A stretch of DNA of 64,000 nucleotides from Tuctoria greenei (taxonomy: Eukaryota; Streptophyta; Magnoliopsida; Poales; Poaceae): positions 13,856,565-13,920,564 of the forward strand of contig JAYESD010000005.1 of assembly GCA_036927565.1 (NCBI GenBank), in the 5' to 3' direction. The position numbers and the translations under genes were made by a program. The notes under the pieces were generated by a model. That model ran no database searches. It saw nothing but the letters and a program-made list of their open reading frames with translations, and was not told where the DNA came from. The first letter of the stretch is position 1. The number at the start of each line of letters is the position of its first letter. Shown here piece after piece: positions 45,410 to 56,005 of the stretch.

Positions 45410-48260
45410 CTAACGTCTACCACGCTTGTTGTCGAACCTAAGCGTTGTATTCACATGAGCCCGATCGTAAGACACACGTGAAGGAGCTACCCTCCCCCGT
45501 CGCTGCTGAACAGGCACAGGTGTCTCGAACTGCTGTGAAGGCTCAGTCGTAATGGGGGTACCATCGAACTACGATGCAGGAACTGTATCCTGCTGCGACA
45601 CGTCCACCAAGTAGTCGTCGATCTGGAAAGGTGAAGTTGGAGGACTGTCGTGGTGCGTCTGCGAGCCGAAAAGCATGGTATCGTAGTCTGTTATGCCCTC
45701 TCCTGCATTGGCATAAAATATATAGTTAGAAAGTTCATTGTGTCCATTATGTATTTAAGTAGCATAATCGATAATGCGTGGACGGGCCAGCCAAGTCCGA
45801 AGAAGGAACCCAAGAAGGTATATGTGCCGACGGGTCTAGAAAATCCCAACAAGGTACCTGTGTGGACGGGCCTGGGGGCCAAGCAGCAGGTACCTATGTG
45901 GATAGGCCTGGAGCGCAAGCAGCAGGTACCTGTGTGGACGACCCTAGAGCCCAAGCAGACACCTATGTGGATGGGCCTGGGACCCAAGCAGGTACCTGCA
46001 TGGACGGGCCTGCAACTGAAGTAGGTACCTGTGTGGAGGTCCCTGCAGAAGATATATGAACAGGAATATTAGTTTCATGCAAATATGTGAAGTTTACTAA
46101 TAATTACTTACCTGCTGTGTTGGGATGCCTAACGTTACGTGCGGTCGAAACTGTAGTGTCTTGTGCACATGATTGTGCATAAGAAGCCAACTTCAGACCC
46201 TCTTTCACGTGGCTGTATATCCTTTGCAGCATGTGCACCATCTCTAACGAACTCATCGATATCCCTACCTCAATCGTTGTAGTCCAGCTGAGGACTCCGT
46301 AAGAACCTGACGAAACTGATTCATCTTCCCAAGTGCGAAGTGATCGGTCGTACAACAATTAATTAGAAATATTTAATGAAAATAACATATTAAAGCGTTG
46401 CAAATGTACTTCAAAGAATTCAATCTTACCGCCATTGAAGAAGCTTCATCTCTATGACGCGGATACGTATCTGTCACCGAGGGTACGTGCGTCTATCGCT
46501 CGACTGGTGTGTGTGCGAGAACAACTCGTGTCCGAGGAAGGTACCACTGTAAGTACTCCTCATAAATGGCCTATGAGAACGGTCTTGTCTCCTGAACAAC
46601 CTCGTGTAAGGCAGCCGTCCACTGTAGGAGCCACGAATGCATGCGCTGCAACCAAAGTCCCGGCGTGAAGGTACCCTTACGACAATACCTGCAGGACAAA
46701 TAAATATATTAATATTTCAGAAATATTGTTTTCAAGAGTTATGAGGGGAATTACTTACGTATGCACTGCAGAAGGCACAATAGAATGTGGAAGTACTGGA
46801 AATGCCTGGTGTAGGCCAAACTGACACAACACTCGGTGTGGTGCGTACTCCTCCACATAGATATCGTACACCAGTGGTTTCCTTGTAAGCCAGTAATCCG
46901 AGTCTCTGTAGCGCAGATACGCAAGTCCCCTCGATGCTCGATGGTCGTGCTCCTCCATATCATACGGTGTCCAGCGCACGTCCTGGTCCGCATCTAACCA
47001 ATCAAACTCCTTGACGAACCCTTGGTACACCTTGTGCATCTGCTTGTTACTCCATTCACATTGCGTAAGGAACAAATTATGTCACATTAATATATTATTG
47101 TAATCGTGAACAATATGAGTGCACTTAAAATATTACTGTACCTGTCGGCGCACCCAAAAAGTACCCATCGTAGGGCTGTCATCCGGTGTCTCGCCGTACT
47201 CATCACCATCGTATGGTGCCGGGTGCACTTGCGGCCGACCTATCATGAATCGCTCATATACCCATAGCTGCAGAAGTATAGGACAACCCAGCTAGTACTG
47301 CGTTACCTCGAGCCTTCGTGCAAGCGTCACAAAGTCCTCTATACGTGGCCGCCAACACAGCCGAACCCCAACTGTACTGGGGCATCTCCTGTGGTGTAGA
47401 CTCTGCTATCTGTCGAGCAAACAGAATCAGATGTCTGTCCACGGAGTCACCGTGCGTCTTGGTGAACATGATCGCACCAAACAGTCACAACAAGTATGCC
47501 TCCAAGTATCTAGTAACAGCGGCATCATCAACATGTGGATGCATAGTATCCACCTACAATTTGAAAACAAAAAAGTGTAAGTTTCATTTAAATTACATAA
47601 TAACATTACAAGGTTCATTTGCACTGAAATAACACTTAAATAATATGAAAAATTATCTCGTAGTGTGTCAACCACTTCTTTGTCGAACCATGGTGCTGGT
47701 TGTTGTGAAGTGGAGAAACAGGGTCAGCCGCAGGGTGTTGTGCCACATCCTGAAACCGCGTGGACATCTCTGCGCGCCAGGTGGGTGAGTCCTCAGGAGC
47801 GCAAACAGGGGCACCTGCGATAGGAAGACCCAACAAGAAAGACATGTCCTCCAACGTGACGGTCATCTCTCCACACAGCAAGTGAAACGTGTGGGTCTCT
47901 GGCCACCAACGATCTGTCAAAGCTGACAGTGGCTCTGTCGAGGCTGAAATGGTACTTTCGATCATCCCGATCATAGACCTCTCCTCAAGCAGCCTACATA
48001 TTGGAAGCAGTCCAGCTGCACTCAACGTGTTTGATACCAAGCAATAAATTAATATCTACTGAATGATAAAATAATTTTTATTATCATATTAACAGAAGAA
48101 CGTACCAAGGAATCCATCTATCGTCTATCTTCCAAAACTTGGAAGGCAGCTAAGGATGAAGAACGGGCAGATCCTCACCTTGCCAAAGTCAGAAATCTCG
48201 GTGAGTTATATCAATCCGAAACTGAAGTAACTCAGAACACTGTCCTTGTTCTGCAGCCAT
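45410..48260 (-). pseudogene. Plant mobile domain (PMD) gene carried by the MULE
   Basis: Pieces from right to left: start exon 48260-48105 (RWIPW near its end), 48050-47640 (DRWWPETHTFHLLCGEMTV, LLGLPIAG), 47560-47160 (TPQEMPQYSWGSAVLAATY, then VYERFMIGRP), 47060-46755 (WTPYDMEEHD, HRVLCQFGLHQ), 46690-46430, 46360-46104, a Pro-rich repeat section 46050-45780, and a C-terminus 45690-45410 ending FDNKRGRR. The order and motifs fit the plant mobile domain found in MAIN/MAIL proteins and in transposons. Lesions include TGA 48189-48191, TGA 47485-47487 and a one-base shift near 47288. Role in transposition is unknown; silencing interference is a hypothesis in the field. Confidence 0.8.
45780..46040 (-). 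repeat. ~33 bp tandem repeats in the PMD gene
   Basis: About seven copies of a unit near GTACCTGTGTGGACGGGCCT. On the gene strand they would encode a Gly-Pro-Ser-Thr-rich spacer (GPSTQVPA-like). Copy number could vary between element copies. Confidence 0.7.
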
Positions 48261-48487
48261 ACCTACATATGACAAGGAAAACATTAATAGGACGAAAAAC
48301 ATGAAAAACGTATTCAAATGAATGACATGAACAACATATTCAAATAAGAGACATGAACAACATATTCATAACAGTACATATGTCAATGTTCAATACAACA
48401 CACTTCACTTAACGTACACGTACAAATTCAAAGTTCATAATAATAAGATATTACATAATGTAGCACATCTAAATATAACGATGCACA

Positions 48488-51190
48488 TCAAATAGCATTG
48501 CCATCCCTAAACATAGTTGTGCGGCATGCACGAGGACGCCTGGCGTCCTTAGGATTCTCAGAAGGTCCAACTTCAGCCACATTTGCCTCATTGTTTGAAA
48601 TACAATTTTTGTAAGTATGTCCAGTTTGGTTGCACTTGCTGCATGTTCCTTGAAATCTGCCAATTTCAGACTCATCCATATCGTTTCTGATACATCGAGT
48701 CTTGTGACAACCTCTTTTCTGTTTCAACCGCTTGGTGTCAGATCCTCGCAAAACGTCCGGTCCTGGATCCGTGGTAAATGTGCCTTTGGTAGCAAACCCA
48801 TATTCTCTGCATTACAAGTACTCACAAGAACCTCTTTCTGGAAGTAGTAGGATACGTAATTACTTGGTGTTAACTTGGTAAATGAGCAAGCTGCAATAAC
48901 ATGAGAACAAGGCCTATGAAAGAGTTGTGGCTTCATACATGTGCACGTGCAATCATGCCGATGAAGAATGCACTGCTGAACAACTCTCTCACGGTTAGCA
49001 CCACAACGATTCTTGTCCCTGCACAGAATTTCAAACTTGTGCTCCGCAGTTCCCATAGGTCGCACACGATGAAATGCGGCCTTTTGGATCTTTTTGTCCA
49101 TGAACTTGCACATGTAGGGTGAATAAGCCAAATTGACATCATTCCTTACTGAAATTGCAGTTGCGTAGCGCTCACGAAAGTACTTGCATGTCCCATATAA
49201 AATGCCCTCGACAATAGAAACCATAGGTAATCCTCTTAAATCGTGTATCACCCAGTTTTATATCTGTATTGAGTACCACTGCATTAGCATGTGTAAGATA
49301 TAGAAGACTAAACAAATATTAATAGAAGTAATGTCAAAGAAGGACCTCACCTCAGCTAAATTAGTTGTCATGATGCCATACCTAGCACCATTAGTGTCGT
49401 ATGACAAAGACCACTTCTCTTTCGGTTCGCGCCGAATCCAACTAGAAAAGTTTCGGCTTGATGATCCTATAGTTGGAATAGATATTTCATTAGGATTGTC
49501 TCTGCTTGTGGACGCCTCTACTTGTGTCATAGTCAATTCATCTAGACGTTGCCATATAGCAATAAACTTCCTCTCTTGATTTTGACTACACAACATCTTG
49601 AATAAATTCATAAGTTGTTTGTTCTTGAAGTGACTAAAAAAGTTGGCGCCTAAATTCCTCATGCAATATCTTGATTAAATGTCTGTCCAATAAGGTGCTT
49701 GCCCATGTTCGGAGGAACCATGTTTCAAATCAGATATTGCTTTGAGCAAGCCAGCATGACGATCGTGTATCATACAAACATCAGGACATTATTGCACTAC
49801 AACCATCTTTACCCGATTAAGAAACCAATACCAGCTCCCAGTGTTCTCGCTTTCGACAAAAGCAAAAGCACAGGCAACACCCCTGTTGGTTCCCATCAAC
49901 TGCAATAGGTGTTAGAATTTCACCTTTGTACTTTCCAGTTAAAAAAGTACCATCAATGCAGAGGATAGGCCTGCAATGTCTGAATGCAGCAATACGTTGA
50001 CCTAATGCAAAGAATGCACGATGGAGAAACAACTTCCCAGGCATATCTCAGTTCGGAACATCCATAATGTCATAATAAGTACCAACATTCCTCTCCTGGA
50101 TGGTTTGCGATAACTTTGGAAGATTTTCATAAGAAGCTTCAAATGAACCAAATCTTTGCTCAATCACCTTTTGTTTGGCCTGCCACGCTTTGGAGTAACT
50201 TATGGTATACTTGAACCCCTCCTCAATAGTGTTTATTATTGATTTCGGTTCAAACCGAATGCTATCCACAATTCGGGAGTACATGTGATTCGCAATAAAC
50301 TGCGATGTAAGAGCACTATTGAACTTCTCTAATTCATGCAACTCGCATGTGTGATCAATCATTTTTGATACTCTCCATAGCTTCGTCCACTTCTCCTGGA
50401 AACCATAGACTCAAAAAGGACAACTTGAGAACACACATTGCACATCATAATATTTTTTACTTGACTTGTAAGCTGTAAATGATCTCTGCACAGACAGAGA
50501 CCAATATTTCACTGCATCCTTCAAACTATCTTTGTCTTTAAAAATATCTCCTTGTGTTAATTGATTCTCATGGTAACCCGATAAGCCACAATACTTTTCT
50601 GTAGCTGATAAATTACTTGGGATCAGATTGTTTCACTCTGCAGGAACAACAGTATCATTCTCATTCTCATCATCAGAAGAGTCAACTTCTGGAACATTTT
50701 CGTGTTCCATATCTTTGATCCCTATTTGTTCAACTATGTTCTCGATTTGCTCTCCTTCATCTGCCACACCATGTGCTTGTATATGTATCGAGTTCTCTCC
50801 AGCTTCTTCCATTCTCACATCATTTTCCACACTATTTGCTTCATCAGTTTCTGCTGCAATCTCTACTTCTTTCATTTCTGCTTGCGCAAGAAGCACTAGA
50901 GGTCAACCCCGCTCCACAACCAAATCTACAAATTTTCTCCAATTCTGTGTTCCCTTAATAACAATCAAATCCCAATAAAATCCATTTCTTGCATGATTAA
51001 TCATTCCTTTCAATATCAACTGATGTTGTTGTGGATCAAGGTTAAATGTTTTCATCAACTAATTTACGACACCACTAAATGTCCTCTCATTTGCTCTTGT
51101 TATCCCTCCATCACACGACGTGAACCCAGACGAATCAATCACATTAGAGCAATAAACAATTGTGACTTCTCCATAAAATATCTGAAACAC
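48488..51190 (-). pseudogene. mudrA-like MULE transposase
   Basis: From right to left: an N-terminal MuDR-like region (DSSGFTSCDGGITRANERTF near 51130), an acidic segment (DSSDDENENDTVV, ~50650), a MudR domain (50362-50048), then the DDE core start CIDGTFLTGKYKGE (~49960) and IHDRHAGLLKA-like sequence. A helical region follows (49662-49258). The SWIM zinc finger is CTCMKPQLFHRPCSHVIAAC (~48910) and the C-terminal CCHC knuckle is CSKCNQTGHTYKNC (~48620). Several frameshifts and stops break it, so this copy is not autonomous now. The protein would bind the TIRs and cut the element. Confidence 0.85.
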
Positions 51191-51830
51191 TAACTTCTAT
51201 GACATTCCTATTAGAATTTATAAAACCAAATCTATCATATACTATTACTTCTAAAATAAAAGTAATCGCATGTTAAAAATGTCTATTCACATAGTCTTAT
51301 TATCTAAAAACAAATAGAAACATAAAAATAACATTACGAATAAAAATACATGATATTACTTCTACTTCTACACCCTAAAAATAAATAGAAATCTAAAAAT
51401 AACAATTACGTAGAACATTTCATAGAAAACTAACATTTCTATTGTAACATTTACGTATTACAGTGCATAATAAACTAACATTGCACTCCTGTAACATTTA
51501 CGAATTACGAATAACATTTCTGTTCTCTACTTCTACATTTATGAATAACTAAAAATAACATAGGAATAAGCACTATTATCAAGTACAAAACTAACAAATC
51601 ATTTTATAAGTACTACTAGAAACTACAAACTAAACATGAATACGTATTAGATAATAGCACTACTAAAATACAAACTAATCATTTTATAAGTACTACTAAA
51701 ATACGTATTAGATAATAGCACTAAACATGAATATAAAATACAAACTAGAGGAATAGAAATGTATTTAATCACAAAGCTAGAAACTAGAGGAATAGAAAAT
51801 ACAAACTAGAGCAATAGAAAGTACCAAAAA

Positions 51831-52020
51831 TGGAGGCCTATGCAGCGCAGCCGAGCGGTGGTGAAGCCTGGCGCGGCGGAGACGACCGAGCGGGAGGCGG
51901 AGCGGGGGCGTGGTGGCCGAGCGTCGGGGGTGCGACAGGATGGAGGCGGCAGTCGAGTTATTGAGTGCCGAGAAAGAAGAAGGAGCCACGCGTTTTAACA
52001 ACAACGAAAGTCGTCCATGA
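51831..52020 (-). other. GC-rich block near MULE right end
   Basis: A short GC-rich island (GCGGAGACGACCGAGCGGGAGG) in otherwise AT-rich MULE sequence, in the position of a mudrA promoter. An open minus-strand frame across it (52184-51777) has no recognisable domain. Confidence 0.4.
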
Positions 52021-52057
52021 CACATACGATGGTTCAGGCAGGCCCCACATCTTGGCG

Positions 52058-52252
52058 AATTTTGTATGTGGCTCATACAAAATTCCCACCGGGGGCGAAT
52101 ATCGTATGAGGCCCATACGAGATTCGTTCGGCCTAGGGAACAGGTCCGACACCTCGGGAACCGCAGGACAACGTGGCACGCCACGTCAATTTCGTATGTG
52201 CCTCATATGAAATTCGTGGCCCACGTGTCATTTTGTATGAGGCACATACGAA
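52058..52252. repeat. MULE subterminal palindromes, right end
   Basis: Four ~27 bp imperfect palindromes of the type AATTTCGTATG-N-CATACGAAATT at 52058-52084, 52098-52124, 52188-52214 and 52229-52252. They match the unit at 42462-42487. Confidence 0.85.
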
Positions 52253-52469
52253 CCTGAGTTAGTTTTCAAATTCGGAGGTTATTTATATTAAATTATTTTT
52301 TAAAAGGTATATTAATAAAAAAGTTCTTAAAGTGCTGAACAAATCGTTCCATCTATAAGATCAATCATGCAACGGACTTGCCAAATCACTGCATGCGCTG
52401 GCTGACCCAGGACCCAGAGTATGTCGGGGCCCATCCGACATACCGTCTGGGTCCGCCCTTGTGTAGATC

Positions 52470-52759
52470 CATGGAGAAACCACCACGCCAGAGCAAGACA
52501 AAACCAACCAATCCTGTTGTTCACGCCTCCCGGCCAACGCAGCCTATCGACGCTTGCAGCCGGGGAGAAGGACGAGGCGCCGTCCTTCCGGTTCCCCAGA
52601 TTGGAAACATCTGGTCGATCACAGCTCGCAATGAATTCGGCCACATCTCACTTCACGTACGTACTGACAACAGCGAATAGTACGCAACTACCACGGCGGT
52701 GTGCATGGCCACACTGCTGGAGTAGTAGTACATCGTAGCACGACACCTGCACTGTATAT
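52470..52759. other. Pre-insertion flanking sequence
   Basis: Together with 41692-41799 this is the DNA into which the hAT-like element inserted. It has mixed composition and no gene that I can support. Confidence 0.4.
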
Positions 52760-52986
52760 TGTTATGAATTGAGTAGAATAGTAGACAAAATGTTTAGATA
52801 GAAATGAATTCTGTTGTATTCTTATTAATAATTGTGTTTCTTATATACATGTTCAATGTACATTGGCACCTCTTCGCTGTGGAACTGCCGTTGCCGTCGT
52901 CACACCCGTTCAGAGGATTGCCAATGGAACTGCTGGTGTCGGTTACCGTGAAGGATTAACTGTTCACACTTGTATTATTCTTAACA
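52760..52986 (-). repeat. Short minus-strand LTR (solo or truncated)
   Basis: On the minus strand it begins TGTTAAGAATAATAC and ends CAATTCATAACA (227 bp). It is preceded by a purine tract (CAAGAGGGAG, 52987-52996). This is a 3' LTR attached to a 170 bp remnant (52987-53162) cut by the chromovirus. The design resembles the TRIM-like LTRs at 27927 and 28489, although the sequences differ. Confidence 0.6.
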
Positions 52987-53162
52987 CTCCCTCTTGAACA
53001 GTTGATGCCCATTTATTATTTATGTATATTAATTTATGTCACATGTCTATATGTCTCTGTCGGTGGTTCTGATCCGGCAGATCTGCCAACACTACTAAAG
53101 TGTTTGCGGAGTTTGAAGTTCGATGTGGGCACGCGGAGATTCAAGAAGGTGAAATGTAAAAT

Positions 53163-55627
53163 TGTGACACCCGGTTCCGAATATGAACCAAGCGTAACGC
53201 ATATGTGTGCCCAGGATGTTCAACACACATACACGAGTGATTCACAAATGATAAACAGAATTTAACCACGTCTTAACTAATAAATAAGTACTTTATTACA
53301 ATAATCCAATAGTTCACGAATAGTAAAACATCTAAATAATTGCAGCGGAAAATAAACTAAACAGCACGACTCCAATCCACAGGCAATTGACGGCGGTACG
53401 CAACCTAGTACTCCACGTGATCCTCAGGGTACTCCCAATTGTCTCCAGTAGCTGTTGGGGGGGGGATTGCAAGGGTGAGTACATGTCGTACTCAGCAAGT
53501 GTGGAAAGTATGACATGTGGCTTATTCAAATGACGACAATAATAATGGCTAAGTGCTGAAAAGTACAGTAAAACATTTGAAAAGCATTATACTATGTCTA
53601 TGTGAAATAAATCCCATCATATTAACAAAGTATAAACAATATCCAATTATTACTAACATTACCATTATCCATGTCCAATTACCATAACTCAATTTCATAA
53701 CCATGACCATAATCCATAAACCAACCATAACCATTACCAAACCATAACCATCCATAACCATCCCAAATCCCAATTTCCAACTCTAATCATGTAGGTCATC
53801 CAGGCGCTCATAACCGGGAGCACGGCTATCATGATAGTTTTTAACACTCTGCAGAGGTTGTACCACTTTACCCACATGTTTGTGATTTTATCACCTTTCG
53901 ATGACTAAGAAACCTCCATTGTGCCATCTCACTCTTCCGTAGGTGTGTGGCCAAGAGATCACAAAATAGCCTTTCAAAAGGGACTACTAGTATGTACGGG
54001 CCCACTAAGGTTTCACCGGCAGGCTTGAACCTCTATTCTCCCACCCACGGGTCCCCTCGTGTGCCATGCGGATCCCAGGGCAGTCCTCCTCGACTCCCAT
54101 TCCCAGCGCCATCCAATGGTCCATACAATACTAGCAGCGCTCCTAATTATTCAGCTACGCCGCACCCATACTTGGCCTTGTGGTGGCACTGTTGACCTGG
54201 CATATTCTCGCATGAACCGGTCCTTAGATCTAAGGCAAGCAAACCACCATAACATCCAACCCATCCACAAAACCATGCTTGCTTAGATCACCCATCGTAT
54301 TGACCAGTTCACATTAACCAGAATATCATTGATGCATAATTAAATGTGTAGTGTTGTTTGCCATCCCAATTAATTAAGCGAAGCAAAAAGGTAAAAACCC
54401 TTCCCGACTCTCTACCATAATTCCGGGTGACAAGGGTGGTCAAACAAAACTAGTAAACTTCCTACCATAGGATTCCCATCAATTTGACACAAGCATGCAA
54501 GTTCACAAACAAAACATTTAATTTTAAATAGGATCAATATGCTTCAAGGACACTTGCCTTGCTCCGGCGGATGGGGTTGCTCAAGCGCTTCAAAGTCTTG
54601 GTTTTGGAAATCCTCGTATGCGGCCTCTTGAGCACGTTCCTCTACGCGTGATCATACATACAAGAAAACATATGCAATTCAACATAATGCACACAAAATA
54701 ATCAACATGCAATGACATGCATGCATGCACAATTTAATAATTAATTTACTACAGTTTTTTATTAATTAGATGTGAGTAGTTCATACGTGTTCATATGGGT
54801 TTACGGGGGTTTTAGGGTGGATTAATGCTGCTGAAATAATATTTATGGTGCAACTAAAATTAATTTACGCCTATTAGATTCAATATGATCGCAAAAATTC
54901 GCATCGGGAACGAACCCTACCGTAGATCTGACGGCGTGGTGGTCGCGGAATAAATGCGACGCGTAGACGAAATAGATGGTGCAGCAGTCCTTCGGCGGCA
55001 CGACGATGGCGGCGCGATGTCGGCGACGATCTCCGGCGAACGGTGGTGTCCTCCTCTTTTTCTCCCTCTTCTTCCCCTTCTTTTTCTCTTTTTTTCTTCC
55101 CTGGGCGCAGCTTCCTGGACCTTGGTTCCGGCGGCTTTTCTCCTCTGCTGGCGGCTGCTGGTTCGTGGGAAAAAGTCTAGGGACCTCGGTCCTATTTATA
55201 GGGGCGGCGCTAGGGTACGTCACCGGTAGAATCGGAGGCGGTTACGGGATGGGACTCGTATCCGGACGGGAGGCCGAGGCGCTCGCGGGAAAATTGCGGG
55301 GGCGGCGGGATTCGGCGCGCGTGCAGGCGCGCTCGCGCGGGAAAACCGGGGTGGGAAAGTCGCGTCAGGGGGGGGGGGGAGACCGGGGCCCGGCTGCGGA
55401 GCGAGGGGGCGGGGCCCGGCTGCGGGGTTCGGTCGGGCGGCGTCGCGTCGTACCGGGGCGGAAGCGAGGCCGCAGGCGGCGGGGCCCGGCTGCACGCGCT
55501 GCGCGCTGCAGCGGCAGGCGGCGCGGCACGGCAGCGCCTCGGGGCGCGGTGCGGAGTGGGGCCGTCTCGGCCGGCTGGGCCGCTGGCCTGGCCGCCGGGC
55601 GGCTCCTTTTTCTTTTTTTCTTTTTTC

Positions 55628-55660
<33 letters not shown>

Positions 55661-56005
55661 ACTCTTTATTATATAATTATATATATATATATATTTTATA
55701 TATATACATTAATATTATATATTTATTCTTTATTATTTATTATTTTTATAATATATATTATTAATGTTATATTTTTTTCTATTTTTATATTTTGTTATAT
55801 ATATTATATATATATATATATTTTTATATTATTCTTTTTTTATTCTTATTCTCTATTACAAGTTTTGGGCTATTATTATTTTCTATTTCTTCTTTTGCTA
55901 CACATATTTGTATATGTATATGTTTTATTATTTTTCTTTTATTCTACTAGTGTTTAATGCATGACCATGTATGCAATGCATAATGCGAAAATTTAGGGTG
56001 TTACA
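53163..56005 (-). repeat. 3' LTR of chromovirus
   Basis: 2843 bp. The left part carries unique sequence (53163-54900). Then comes a GC-rich block (55200-55600) with a G12 run, and a low-complexity T/A-rich tract (55600-55960). Open frames such as 53947-54195 occur in both LTRs and match no protein. Confidence 0.93.
55600..55960. repeat. Low-complexity CTTTT and (TA)n tract
   Basis: Runs of TTTTTCTTTTTTTC pass into TATATATA and ATTATT repeats inside the LTR. No coding meaning. Confidence 0.85.

Larger units (their letters stand above)
42373..52326 (-). mobile_element. Mutator-like element (MULE), 9.95 kb, four genes
   Basis: A perfect 10 bp target duplication TTAAAGTGCT flanks it (42363-42372, 52327-52336). 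The ends are inverted: GA(AC)TTTTTTATTAATATACC, then CTTTTAAAAAATAATTTAA and TATAAATAACC. All recognised genes are on the minus strand: mudrA-like transposase, a plant-mobile-domain gene, and two GRF-type zinc-finger genes. Imperfect palindromes of the type TTCGTATG-CATACGAA cluster at both ends. 42700-43290 and 51200-51830 are AT-rich with no gene seen. Confidence 0.9.
41808..52461. mobile_element. hAT-like non-autonomous element split by a MULE
   Basis: The ends CAGCGGCGGACC (41808) and, inverted, CAAGGGCGGACC (ending 52461) form imperfect TIRs. Each is followed inward by a GGTATG-type word. The 8 bp target duplication TGTAGATC is perfect (41800-41807, 52462-52469), as expected for hAT transposition. 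Without the MULE the element is about 690 bp and encodes no transposase that I can see. It occupies sequence just right of the copia 3' flank. Confidence 0.75.

Noticed and set aside
53947..54286. 82- and 75-residue frames, repeated at 62547-62886
   Set aside because: Present only because the LTR is duplicated; no domain or codon pattern.
55556..55964. Phe/Tyr/Ile-rich frames of 66-133 residues
   Set aside because: Translation of T-rich and TATATA low-complexity DNA in the LTR.
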